Origin: Physcomitrium patens
Taxonomy: Eukaryota > Streptophyta > Bryopsida > Funariales > Funariaceae
NCBI RefSeq assembly: GCF_000002425.4
Contig: NC_037256.1
Location: forward strand, 13,772,233-13,836,232
Reading direction: 5' to 3'
DNA length: 64,000 nucleotides
Below are positions 36,301-48,540 of this stretch, one piece after another. The translations under genes and the position numbers were made by a program. The notes beneath the pieces were generated by a model, which saw only the letters and a program-made list of their open reading frames with translations, had not been told where the DNA came from and ran no database searches. The number at the start of each line of letters is the position of its first letter. Within the stretch, counting starts at the first letter, position 1.

Positions 36301-36475
36301 AAGAGCATGACCCCCCAACTCAGACAGCAATTCTGGTAGCCTCCTCTGAAGCTCCCACTTGGCCATGCCGTCGAAACCCATACAATCAATCCACGCTCCT
36401 CAATTCAGGCGCTCAATCCCTCACATTCCGGATCTCTCACTCCAGCATTTCCTTCCTTTCTTCATTCATTCATTC

Positions 36476-36510
<35 letters not shown>

Positions 36511-36541
36511 TATCTATATTTTACCTGGAAATATTTCTAAA

Positions 36542-36576
<35 letters not shown>

Positions 36577-37320
36577 ATATATGTATATGCTTACAATCTT
36601 GCTTTATAGGAAAGATGTCGAGTGATATGCGACGAAGTGTGGGAAGGGGGAAAAAGTTAGAAAAGTAACCACATGCGACAGACCTGGCGATGGAGTGCAC
36701 CCACACGGTGGGCGATGCACGAGAAAGGAAGCATGAAAAGACACTCGATGGAGTGATGCGGAGAGACGCAGAATGTAAAGCTTCTTCTTCCCCACCGTAG
36801 CTCTTCTCCTCTCTTTCTTTCTTACCTTCCTTAGACAAAGAAGGAGACGATGATGACTTAGTTGCACTTGCGGTGGGTGGGTGGGTGGGTGGGATGGATG
36901 TGGGGTGCTAGTGCGAAGAAGCAGTGCGAAGAAGTCAGAAGATGCACTGACTGGGTTCTAGTCCAGTTCGGAAGCTGCCAGTACACAGTGGAAACATCTG
37001 CCGAAAAGAAGAAATATAAAAAGAATAATAAAAAAACACATCTAAGTCCACCCGTGCAACTAATTAGATCTGGTGGGAGAATGACGGCAGTCTGGCCCCG
37101 TCGGCTGCGGTGGTGTTGTCCCGACGAGGTGTCCAAACGCAAAGGTTCCGCCGTGGACAGTTGGTGTGGGGAGGCGTGTGAGCCGACAAGACGGCTGTCA
37201 CCTCTTTTGCATCCCACCCTGACCCTCTCATAATGCACGCCACTCCACATCCAACTGGGGTGAGATATTAATCTGGACCTGTTGCTCTCAGACTTATCCA
37301 TTCCCTCACCCATGTATTCC
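36301..37320. other. Higher-GC island with TA microsatellites and a G-quadruplex motif
   Basis: A GC-richer patch with TA repeats at about 36477-36500 and 36548-36574, and five G3 tracts at 36875-36893. Several medium open frames exist on both strands, but none has composition or wording that I recognise as a protein family. It may be an untranslated exon or promoter of a neighbour. Confidence 0.35.
36875..36893 (+). repeat. Five-tract G-quadruplex motif
   Basis: Five GGG tracts are separated by single T bases (36875-36893). One-base loops are known to give very stable quadruplexes. The motif is part of a GGTG microsatellite. Confidence 0.8.
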
Positions 37321-40300
37321 GATGTCGATCATCGCAAAAAATACGACTTAGTTAGTGGTTTCCAGAGGTGGACTTGTTTCTAGTCTCCATCAAGGGGTCA
37401 TTGACAAGGCTGGATTCAGAGCTATTAGGTTGAATTTGGAAAGGGGGGGCTGTGTACTGCGGCGCGGACTTGCTGTTGCTGACGCTGGTCGTCGGCATTC
37501 TGGTTTTGATTGTGTCTACTCCAGGGTATAGTTCCAGACTGCAGCTCTCTCGGGCCTGATCATGTCGATCTCCTTGTCTCGCTTCTCTGATGCGTTTCTA
37601 CATTGTGGGTCCATGTGAAGTTACGCGGTGTGTCTGTTGTTTGGTTTAGTAATGCTGTCAACGACGTTAGCGGGTTTCAATGTGTGGAGAGATGAGTTTT
37701 TCGTTTTTTTATTTTTATTTTTATTTTTGTCCTTAAAGAATTGGTTGATAAGTACTGGTATGTGTCGATTACGAATGTGATGACCAGTCTTAATGATGAG
37801 CTAGGGTATATAAATTCATGTCTTGTTCCAGAGTTGGTGCGTTGTGAAGAGCGCAATGCAGTTTTTCGGTAGGCTCTTGTCTTCGAATTACGAAATCTTA
37901 GGACCTGGAAGCAATTTTTCCAATGTATCTCTGAAGTGTTTCAGAGATTAGATTAATGATCTGGGGTTTGAAGTCTCCCGTTCGCGACTACGGTCCACAC
38001 TGCGTGGTATCTTAAATTCTAGCAACTATCCAACTACTGACTGCATGCTTCGGTATGTATAGTAACTTGTTCAGTACTCAACCTCGACGTTAGAAACCTT
38101 ATATTCTGTATCAGGCTCGATTTCTTCCCAAGTGATCCTCTGTGAATTTTGCTGAAGGTCTGAAAGGTTTTGTTTAGTCGTTACCCTGCGGCAACTCCAT
38201 TTCTATCTTTCTTTTCGTCACGCTGCTGTAAGTCTCAACACGTCTGCGGTGGTACATCCGCAACTGCTCTCCAAGAAATATTGTTCTCGTTCATTTTAAC
38301 CAGAGAGTTGTGATCCACATGAAGCTATCTAGTACTGTATCTGTGCTGAGTCCAGACAGGATTTATGGACCCAGCGCGGAATTTCCGACCCCTGTGATCC
38401 CGGGGTGCCCAGATTCCATTTATTAGCCATATTAAGTTTGATTCAGATTATGTTCTTTGAGACGAATCCAGATTCCAGACTCCAAACTCAAGAAAGCGTT
38501 TCGTTCCAAATAATTCGAATAGAAACTTCATTTCCGAGCGGCACCTTTGCTGCAACTTGCGGATCTCTATTATCTAGATGACATGACAGGATCTCAAATT
38601 TATCAGGGATTTCTGACTTGCAGTTGACACCGTTAAGATCTAGTTCGAGCAATTTGTAAACCTACCTCGTGCATTCGGTCCTTACAGTGCAGTATTTTAA
38701 GAAATAGCGGTGCACTTTGTCGAAGCACTGGCGGGGAAATCCTAGACTGATCTTCGCTTAGCTGGAACGTTACGGTGCATCAGTATTAGCTGTGGCACTT
38801 CTACGGTAAGGCGAGTGCATGTGTTCTGTTCAAGTGGGCGAGGATTTGATAGGCCTGTGGCTCATGTTTGCATTAGGTCTGATTTTTTCCTTGTAAGGCA
38901 ACGAAAGACTCTGGTATGATTGAAATCTCAAAAGGAAGAGTCGTTACTATCTTCCAATGTCTACTTGAGTCTCCCACAGAACCCAGAGTTGTGAGTGTGA
39001 CCATATGCTAAGCTCTGGCACCAGCCTCACTACCGGTACATAGTTTTTAGGATCTTGTTTCGACTGATAGTAATGCCTTTTCCATTGCGTAGCCGTAAGA
39101 GTAGCTTCCTCTCTTTGGGGTTGTCCCCTTTAAGTTATATTACTAGAGCTCGTGTGAACGATTGGGTGCTAAGCATCCGCGCATGGAAGCGTTAGACTAT
39201 TGTTTCCTCCGACCTTAAGATGACATTTCATGTGTCCCTGGTATGCGGATGATGAATCTCTAGACAAAGTTTCTTAGATTCCATTCGGGAACTTTTCAAC
39301 TGTTCCAAGATCATAATCAATCTGTATTTCTGCAGCCTAAAACTCATTATTGGTCGTCTATCCTGTAACTTTCTCTCGGAAGGATGTAGGCGTTACTTGC
39401 TATGCAATGGTCTCCGGCCTCGGTGCCATGTGCATATCCCACACCATCGTGAACGGTTTTAAAAGAGAGTCAAGCTCTGCTGGCGCACTTGAAAGGTGTC
39501 TTAAAGATTCGAGGTGTAGAGAACAGCCGTTACTCATTCATACTTATCTGCTTAGTCTTTTGGTGATTAAGTTGTCAAGGAGATTAAATCCCTGCCGAAG
39601 TTTCTGCATCGTTGGTGCTGCCGTACAGAGCCTGGGATGAACAGAAGGCAGATCAGACCTGCATATGCTTGTGCTGTATAACTTAAAACGTGTAGCTTCC
39701 AGGAAAATTCCCATGGAGTGATGTGGAACCATCACTTGCTGAGTCACTCCACAGTTGTTCAGAAATCAGACCCTCTACTGACACGAGATTCAAATTGTAA
39801 GTGTAATGGTAACAGTTCAGTTGTCTGAGCCCTGTCGTATTGTCGTACAGGCGCATACTACTGCGGCACTTACCACCCCTAAAGTTTCTGTGTGCAACAG
39901 AACCAGTCATGTTAGAATCTTTTAGTGTGTCAACAGTGGTCATGCAGCGGTTGCGATGGAGAGATGAACGAGGGTGGACGTGGAGTTGACGCCGATGGAT
40001 ATAATTTTATTCGATTGAGTTTGTTCCAGAGGTTTCTCTCAATCACCGAATCGTTCAGGTGCTGCCCTGAGGGTAGCAGTCCCCGTCTGCGGAATGCAGT
40101 TGCAGCAGCTTATGGCAGTAATTAGTGGGTATATATGTAAAATGGGATATGTAATCGACTTATGAAAACCTGATAGCATCATAAGAATGCTGTCTTCATG
40201 CCTGTAATCTTTCATGTCAAAGAACAGATGCCGGTGAAGCGAGTTGCAGAAGTTTTTTCGGCGTACTGTCTTCTATCGAAGAGCGCTCATGCCAACCTCT

Positions 40301-41295
40301 AATGCAGCAGGTTCATAAATTTCTAGGTTCTACCAATTGGATCCCACTTCCCAAAGTGGAAGCGAAATTGTGGTCGGAAAAAGTGCCAGTAAAAAGTGAT
40401 ACTCATTAACGCCCATGTCACACATGTGAAGTTGATCACAGGTTCCGGTCCTAGATTCTTGTGAGGCTGTACCTCCAGGTCAGTTGAGATATAATCTTTG
40501 ATGAGCAATCAGACTCCACAAGGTTCACGAAGCTTTCTTCAGGATATTTTTAGGGAAAACAGTAAGCCAAAACTTGGATTTCTACATTGCAAATGAGTCA
40601 AATGTGTGTTTTGGTTGTAGTCGCTCACCCATCGGAACCGGGTGCGGATTTTCCCGTCCACCTTCATCGGGAAGTTGGTCGGAATTTCCTGTCTAATCAG
40701 CACGAGACTTGTCGTAAAAAATCTTTATTTACTTGATGTGTGATACGCCACTTATACTATTATTAAATGGTAAGCTCGCGAGGTTAGTGTAACTCTCAAA
40801 TAGCTTCTTCTCTGACTTACCTACCCAGCGCTAGCGGGTGGAAATTGTATGCAGTCTCCTTGTCTGTAACCTACGATCCCATGAATGGAGGGATAAACTC
40901 TATGGAGACTACTTTGTCGGTTTAAGGGTATAGTGAAATGTTTCAATGGTTTTTGGAAATTCTAGCATGATGATAAGCAAAGCTGTTAGCTACTACGATG
41001 TGTCTCCAGCTGACTTATTCCTTTCCCCATGGGCTGAGGAAATCGTGGACTGAGTTTCTCGTTGTCCCGTTTTTTTGCTGTTCGTTTGCACCTGTGCACG
41101 GTACCCGAGAGGGATTTGTTGCTTTCGAAGTGAAGACTCTTTCACTCTTGGATTCATCACAGTAGCTATTCTGTTAGTCCTGCCGCCCAGTCGTTCGTAT
41201 GAGACTTTGCGAGGGTTTATGTGTCATGTGCTGATATGTTGTTGCGGTGGGTTGGTACTGACAGATACTAGTGTAAGAGTAGCAATCACGACAAG
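37321..41295 (+). other. Long gene-free stretch upstream of the NAC gene
   Basis: Nearly 4 kb of balanced base composition without a recognisable gene, unlike the AT-rich spacers elsewhere in the window. T-rich tracts and several short open frames are present. A long 5' leader with introns for the NAC gene, or a non-coding transcript, would explain the composition. I cannot place exons by eye. Confidence 0.35.
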
Positions 41296-41299
41296 ATGA
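41075..41299 (+). CDS. Upstream open frame (uORF) overlapping the NAC start codon
   Basis: A 74-codon frame starts [13 protein letters not shown] and ends in a TGA that overlaps the NAC initiator as ATGA (41296-41299). The peptide is cysteine- and hydrophobic-rich and resembles nothing I know. If transcribed in the leader it would limit NAC translation to leaky scanning or reinitiation. Whether it is in the mature transcript is not known. Confidence 0.35.
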   Translation: MLFVCTCARYPRGICCFRSEDSFTLGFITVAILLVLPPSRSYETLRGFMCHVLICCCGGLVLTDTSVRVAITTR

Positions 41300-42692
41300 A
41301 TCAACTAGCTGCCAGAGTTCCAGTAGGCTTTAGGTTCCACCCCATGGACGAAGAATTGGTGGGATATTATCTTCCGAAGAAGGTCGGTGATAGGAAGATT
41401 GACCTTGATCTCATCCAAGACGTGGATCTTTACAAACTTGAGCCATGGGATCTTCACGGTAATCACGAATCATCATACTTTAATTGGGTTGCTCGTAGGA
41501 CAGGTAAAAACATTCAGAATTAGGATTTGGAGGCTAAGAAATGAGTTTCAACCTTCTATGTTATTGCAGCACCGTTGTGCATTTAACTGTCTTACAATCT
41601 ACCCTAACATAGAGTTACATGCTGTAATTCAGAGTTCTGCAAGATCAAGAACGATCCAAATGAGAAGCAAACAGACTACTACTTCTTCAGCCGCAAGGAC
41701 AAAAAATACCCCACCGGCAATCGATCCAATCGTGCCACCCTCAAGGGCTTCTGGAAGGCAACCGGGCGCGACAAGCCCATTTACACCAAGCTTGGCCAGA
41801 CCCTGATCGGCATGCGCAAGACTCTAGTATTCTATCAAGGCCGTGCTCCTCACGGTATCAAGACCGACTGGATTATGCACGAGTTTCGTCTGGACAATGG
41901 ACCTGATCAACCAGCTCATGTAACGCCCTGTCCAGCTTTTAACTATGTTTTTATTTTTTAATAGTAGTACCATACTCTTAATTTTCGTTTTACAAATTTA
42001 AAATGTGAGCACATCATCGTGTGGCAGTTGTCGAAAATGTAACAAATGCTTGCTGGATTTTGTAGGACGGCGGCTGGGTGATCTGCCGAGTGTTCAAAAA
42101 GAACAAAAACCAAAAAATGAAGATTCAGCACGAGGGGGCCATTTCTCATGAAGAACACATAGGTGCGATTCTCCCAGAGCCAGTACCCCGCTCTGACATA
42201 CCTGCTGGAGGGGGTCTATTAGAAAGGTCACACCATGGAGTCAAGCAAGAGATCGTAAACCTCGATGATTATCAGCCCCAGTCTAACCAGCGGGAGTTTG
42301 GGTTGTCCTTCAACAAGGACGATTCTATCCATCGTGCAATAAAACTCATGAAACCAGACGCAGCCAACATCAACAGATTCTCGAGTAACAACGATTCTAA
42401 CACAGGGTTGTGGCAAATCCGTCACCCTCAGACTTCAAGCAGCAGTGACGCCACAGAGCCGAACGATTATGAAACGATCGGGGGAACCTTGTACAATATC
42501 GACTGGAGCGCTTGGTTACAGGACCCAGTGCAACCAGGACAAGGACCAGAAGTTTTGTTGCGGTGCCCTTCAACAACGAAGATTAGTTCCGACGACGTCA
42601 CCAGCCCTCTCCTCCAACTGAAACGACAGAACTCGGACAACTTCTCCTCGCTCTGTTTCTGGAACGACACCAAAGACTTTCAACAGATGTAA
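41296..42692 (+). CDS. NAC-domain transcription factor, VND/SMB-like (VNS) group
   Basis: NAC proteins are plant-specific DNA-binding regulators. The VNS group controls water-conducting and supporting cells in mosses and vascular cell fate in flowering plants. Three exons (41296-41458, 41633-41919, 42066-42692) give 358 residues. The NAC domain spans about residues 8-165: subdomain [61 protein letters not shown] with [33 protein letters not shown] with [11 protein letters not shown], and [13 protein letters not shown]. The C-terminal half is a divergent, polar activation-type tail with tryptophan-bearing segments ([19 protein letters not shown]). Oddities are V for P and M for T in the usually constant PPGFRFHPTDEE motif. 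Intron positions fit the family. Assignment to the VNS group rests on domain wording only. Confidence 0.88.
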
Positions 42693-43720
42693 ACGTCAAT
42701 AACATCGGAGATTGATATCTCAGTTAAATGGCAGCGGTACGAACTCAATGTTCAATGGCGACTCTCACATCAACTGCCGCAACACACATGACGACCATCG
42801 CGCATCCCTGAGAGGATCATCGAGTTAGATAAAAGAGATGCTTCAATCGAAGATCCTACGCAGGTCATCGACTTGTACAGATGTCCGTCAAGACAGCTTC
42901 GATCGAACAATGGGGAAGAGCTCTCCAGGCATCTTTTGCACCGCTCGACATGAATTTCCTCCAGGTTGCAAGAAAGTTCTTCATTGCACAGCAGATCGAT
43001 TCTTGTCTTGCAGTTCAATGAAAGGCCCGATCATCGATCGCGTCTCCGAAAGTCACGTACAAACAACTGCACGCATGTCGGGACTCTGATAGAGAGAGCA
43101 CAATTTGATTGCATTGAGTCTTTCTCACTGAACACAGGATTATACAACAGCTTGAATGATTCAAAAGCTTATAGATAGAATGTGAGCGGTCTATCAGGAT
43201 CCAAGTTTTACAGACAGTAAATTATGAAGATCCAAGTGATGTGAGAAACGATTCACCACTAGCACAGCTCATGCTCCTCTGTGAATATGTTAGTTCGTAA
43301 TTAGGTGTAATAACATATCATCAGCATTGTAGTTTCGCTATATAACTTTTTCACTGAAACAAATCTTCTCTTGAAGTCTTCATTTATTTATTTATTTTTC
43401 TGATTTTGGTTCTCTTCACCAAACTGTCTGTGTTGAGCCATTTTAACTTTGAATGGGTTGCATTGTATGTGAGGCACAGTTGGGTTTTGATATGGACTTC
43501 AGACCGTTCAGAGCACAGATGATTTTCGGATCCTGCAATTTAGTGGGTCCCTTCAAATCTTCCTCCTCAACAAAGCAATCTCAATCTAGAGTCTTTTGCG
43601 TGATTGTAAGAGCATCTTGCATGATCCCGAGGTTTAATATTTGTGCACGTTTATTTGGAGCCAAGAGCTATAGATCAGCTAGTATAAATCGTATCATATG
43701 ATGCCTGGTTTCTATATTAA
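42693..43720 (+). other. 3' region of the NAC gene
   Basis: Balanced base composition continues after the NAC stop to about 43.7 kb, with no recognisable frame. This probably includes the 3' untranslated region. No clear second gene is seen. Confidence 0.4.
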
Positions 43721-43726
43721 TATTCA

Positions 43727-43758
<32 letters not shown>

Positions 43759-44866
43759 AATAGACGTAAGAAGAAAAATTGAAATTAGATCAATTGTGAA
43801 AAAAAATTTGCTCACAATCGATCCAGTTTGATTTTGACTTTGATCAATCACATCAAAATCTACGTGATCTTACATACTTTAGGTGATCATATTTATATAT
43901 ATATATATATAGATAGATAGATATGGTTTTATTAGAGGTTGTTGTAGAATAAATATGTTTTTTTAGAAACTTATTCTTCTAAGTAAATTTTGGATCATTC
44001 AAATTTGTTTTTTTGGTGTTTTTCAATAATATATTTTTAATAGCTGTTTTTCAATAAAATATTCAAAAACTGATATTTTTTCAGAAGTGCCTCAATTGTT
44101 TTGTTTTGAATCCTATTTCATATGTTTTGACCTTATTCTAGCACAAATTATTGGCGAATGTTAATTATTCTATAGGACTAATTTGCATTAGAGTTGGATG
44201 TCATATCATTTCTTGTTGGGTAATAACACTATCATGACCTTTCTAATATAGCTGCAACTTAAAGTCATCATTATTTATTTTAAAAAATAATATACATTGA
44301 AAAAATTCTTAAAAATTAATAAGTTTTTAGGGAATTTTCTAAGAACATATCTTATATATTGTTATAGTAATTTTATTTTATGTTTTTCTTGTACAAAAAA
44401 CCATCTTGAACATGTGTCAAATAGTTCAAGGATTATAATAAATAAAATAAAATAACTTTAAATTTCTTTTTACAAATGCAATATTTGAAAGTCCTTAAAA
44501 CCAATTTCAGTATATTGAAACAAATAAATTTTTTCGTTCAAAATCCTAATTAATAATTAACTTGTGTTATAATTTTAATATTCTAAATCATTTAGATTTT
44601 TTCTAGTTTAATTAAATACTTAAATTTATAGATTCTAATTTAATTTTAATTTTCTTTCTTATATGGTCTATTGATTATTTGCTATCTATCTTTCCATTAA
44701 TATGGCTTAGAGATTTTGAGATATATATGATTAAAAATTAATTAAGTGGAAGCTTAATATTTTGATAAAACTATCAATGTTTAAATTTATGTAAAAATTA
44801 TAACACTAAAAATAGGATTTTAAAAACCACATTTCAAAGTCAATATAAGCATCTAAGAATAGCCAT

Positions 44867-44907
<41 letters not shown>

Positions 44908-45290
44908 CACCCAGAGATCAAGTAAAAAGTTTCATACAGTTGGATTTCTACTTACAAAAAAATATACATCAAATCTACTTTTAAATTAAATATTTTTGGT
45001 TATAGTAAAACAAAGCTAGAAAGTTTGTTTTAATAACAATAATAATAATAACAGTTGTTGCCAAAGTCACAAAGATCTCTTAGAGTATAACTTCTGTTCT
45101 TGTAGTATTGTGATATTTGAGTATTTGAAACATTTCAATTGATAAGACGGACTAAATTCTCCCACCAAATATTTCTGTAATGTATTCCTACTACACCCAC
45201 TTGTATTTAAGAAATATTTAATTTTTGGATTTTATATTCTCATCTTATTTGATCATGTTAGACCAAGACAACCTCAACAGTCAAACCTCC
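43721..45290. other. AT-rich stretch with homopolymer and microsatellites
   Basis: Starts with a run of 28 T (43727-43754). Holds TA/TAGA repeats near 43893-43923 and a CA/TA repeat at about 44867-44909. No gene or element is recognisable. Confidence 0.5.
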
Positions 45291-47350
45291 ACAATGTTTG
45301 CACACAATGGAAAGGCCATGGATGGTGTGCAAGTTGTGTTTTTTCTCAGGACGCGGTGATGGAATGCTCAAGTTACTGCGAGAGAGGTGTGCAGCAAAAC
45401 AGCAAGCTTTCGACGAGCTGTGGACTGATGCAGCTTGACATGGGTGCTTCTGTGAAGCTAGCTGTCCCTGTGAAGCTGACCTAGAGAAGTAGAAATGTGG
45501 TCAATGCACAGTAACTGTGGAACTAGACGGAAGTGTGAGTGCAGCTTCGACATGCAGTATCTTTTCATCTGGGCTTGCCTAACAAACCAAAGTAAACCAT
45601 GTTGGGTGACGAAGGTGGGAGCGGCTGTTTAGATACTACCCACGTGGTTGTGCTCTACAAGTCAAATAACCGGCAGCCAAGTCCCTCAGAGCGACGAAGC
45701 ATCGCTGGCTGGCCTCCAAAGCCAAGGTTCCTATCTGAGCATGACTTTCGTGTACAAGGCTGCTGAGGAGGACTTTTCCAATCGCGGCTGACGCGCTTGT
45801 TAAAGATTTTGCCCGCATCTTTACTCATCACATAACGGAATGATTCGCCGCCCACCACTGCCCCTCCTCCACGAAAACCACCTGAAAATGTTTACTCATG
45901 GGTTAGGGTATAAACTATTGTTGAAAATCCGAGCAGCTGATGTAAGCCTTCCACATTGGCGCACGTGTACTTCAGACAAACGGGCAATTTGTTCTAGTCT
46001 GAGTAGACTATCTGTAAACCATGAACTACTCAATCCAGAAGCACACTATGATGAATGCTTCCAGATTTGTGATTGCCGAACAGATGAAAAACTTCCACTG
46101 ATTGACAGCCCGTGCTTCTCCATGACCCACCTCTACGAGAGCGTACCGACCACCCTCAGCGCGGTGATTTAATGACGACGATGTCAGATGATTGTTGTTA
46201 TAGTATATTGCTCGCCACCTGAGTGCGAGGCTCGCTGCACTTTCTGTAACTGAACTTTATCAGACACCATGGGATATTCAAGATGCAGAATGAAGAGTGC
46301 ATATTTGTGAATAGAAAATTTCACTTTCATTAAACATCTCGATATGCGTAAAGTTGATTAGGGATAGTCAAACTCAACCGTCTCGGGCTGAGCTGGAATG
46401 GGCGACTGAATAGTCGGCAAAAAGAGGATCTTTGTGTCAAGGAAGATCACATCATCAATCCATTATTCGCTGTTTGATAAGAACCCATTGAGCTTCAGCA
46501 CTTAGAGTTCAAATCATGTTGACGAAGATGACAATTCCCTTGCTGCTGCTTAGTGTACGCCCTCTGCACTCTAATCTTGTGGGATGTTTGCACTGCAATT
46601 TATTTGAACGAAATAAGTCTCACACTTGCTTTGAGGTTCTAGAACCTCAAAGCAAGTGTGAGACTTATTTCGTTCACTGCAGAACCGAGCTAAGATTTTC
46701 GTTTTTGATTCTCAACAGCTGCTAGCAGTGATTGTGGTAGATACCGCCCGAAATGCACCCATCCAGGGTGCTGCTGGTCGAAGGTCCACCCGTTAGGTTT
46801 CGAGAATGCGACATCAAGTTTGGTCCATGGCCACCGACGGTCCCACAAGGCTCCTCGGGGTGATCAGATGTCCGCATCTCTCACAACCTTCACGGATACA
46901 GATCAAGGGCATAAAGATGCAGTGGGTTAGCTTTCTCACGTCGGACCCGACCATTCCTTCGTATGCCACTTTCTCTCATGGAACGGTGACTGCCAGAAGA
47001 AAGGCCCAGGTGCGTATCCAGCGTCATTCTATTTATTATCTCGATGTCCTCGGCAACTGCGTGATATGCACAATCAAGACCTCATACACAGTTGAATCTC
47101 TACATCGCACATGAAGACAATTCATGGAATGATCTCAGATTTCTAAAGCGTGAAATTCCACTTTGAAACCCGCAGTTCAAATGGGAGGTTAATAACCTAA
47201 CAACACGCCGTTTATTCGACTTAGAGGAACCAACGACAAATACGCGGACTTGACACTATCTCCTTCATTGACAGCAACAATAATCAGTACAGATCGGGGT
47301 AATGCCGAAAATCCAGGTCCACACGAATTTTTCTTCCCAGCAGACCAAGG
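45291..47350. other. Higher-GC region without an assignable gene; contains a perfect palindrome
   Basis: About 2 kb of near-balanced composition between two AT-rich blocks. Open frames exist, such as one at 45636-45818 on the minus strand with helix-like wording (IGKVLLSSLVHESHAQ), and others at 45840-46172 and 46806-47114 on the plus strand. I recognise none of them. It may contain gene remnants or an untranslated transcript. Confidence 0.35.
46605..46676. repeat. 72-bp perfect palindrome without spacer
   Basis: The 36 bases from 46605 to 46640 are the exact reverse complement of 46641-46676, with TCTAGA at the centre. CACTGCA occurs at 46591-46597 and again at 46675-46681, overlapping the right end. 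No mismatch is present in either arm. Confidence 0.95.
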
Positions 47351-47359
47351 TTACGTTTG

Positions 47360-48540
47360 TTATACAAATCACAACATTACTGACACAACGTAACACAGCA
47401 ACTTTATTACAAGAAGAGTATTACAATTTATATTATTTTTCAGAACCTTTTCACCTTTCTTTATCAATCACATGGGGAAGTTATTCTTACTTACTAGTTA
47501 CCAAACTCCCACTAAAGAATAACTTCTCCATTGAGATTATAGTACATATAGCACTCTGACTTCAATGGAGAAGTATTAAGTGGAGTAAATTGTAAGAATA
47601 GTATATAAACATTTGAATTTCTTTGGAGTCAAGGCCTTAATATTCTACAAATTGGCTGCATTTCTCCAAATACGTAGTGCTATCAGTAAGACATGTTAGT
47701 TTTTTGGAGCTCCAACTTATAGGTCCTCCATGAAGAAAAAGAATATAACCACTCATTGATTTTCAATTATCGAGATTGGCAGCATAGTCAGCATCAGCAA
47801 ACACTGTTAATATTGTTGAAGATGTAGTCCGACCATAGACAAGTTTAAAAACAAGGGTTGAGCAAAGGTAGCAAAAAATTCTCTTAATTGTATTAATATG
47901 AACATTTATAAAATTTAATTTGAAACGAGCCACATTGCTAACATTGGATCAAGAGCCTGTTGATGCAAATTGAAGACTTCCATTAGCATAAGGAAAATTT
48001 TGCAGTGAGTTTGCAGTGAGTTTTGAAATCATGAACTCATCTGTAAAAGAATGATTTCCAAGCTCCTTCAATTCACTGGTCAATAATTCAAGTTGCGCGA
48101 TAAAATTGGATATAGACTGCCCATTTTCAATCTTCGCATCAAAAAAATTCTTTGTAACTCATGTATATCCGCACTGCTCTTATGCTCGTGTTCTTCAAGC
48201 AACTGATCCCATACTTCTTGGGCAGTATTACAAGTTGTTAGTGTGGCTAAATATCTTCTGTCTATCGATGATGTTAAAAGAGTTAACGCATTGTAGTCTT
48301 TCTTTCTCCACTCTTCTTCGTCAGAATCGTATTCTGCTGTTCCATCAATATGATGAATATAACCTTTCGCTTTGAATAGGTTACGTAATTGCCACTTCCA
48401 TATATGAAAATCAGAACCGTTAAAACGTTGAATGCCAATCAAGTCTTTCTCGATCGACATTCTGAAAAGAGTTTGTTGAAATCAAGAAAATCAAAAAAAG
48501 AAAAACGCAGTTACCGTGTAGCTAATGAATCTTTCTATAA
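47360..48540 (-). mobile_element. Shortened second Ty1/Copia fossil
   Basis: On the minus strand a Copia-type gag region (about 48.0-48.46 kb; FNGSDFHIWKWQLRNLFKAK, WDQLLEEHEHKSSADIHELQ) is followed closely by RNase H-like remains near 47.65-47.83 kb (KSMSGYILFLHGGPISWSSK). Sequence to about 47.36 kb may be LTR. Only gag-like and terminal pol-like parts are recognisable. It is a broken, short copy distinct from the neighbouring Copia. Confidence 0.6.

Noticed and set aside
36858-37313. 151-codon minus-strand and 123-codon plus-strand open frames
   Set aside because: The frames overlap each other in a GC-rich patch, are low-complexity in part and show no family similarity.
45636-46172. Possible protein-coding remnants on both strands
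   Set aside because: Some helical wording is present, but no frame can be extended by plausible splice sites and no family is recognised.
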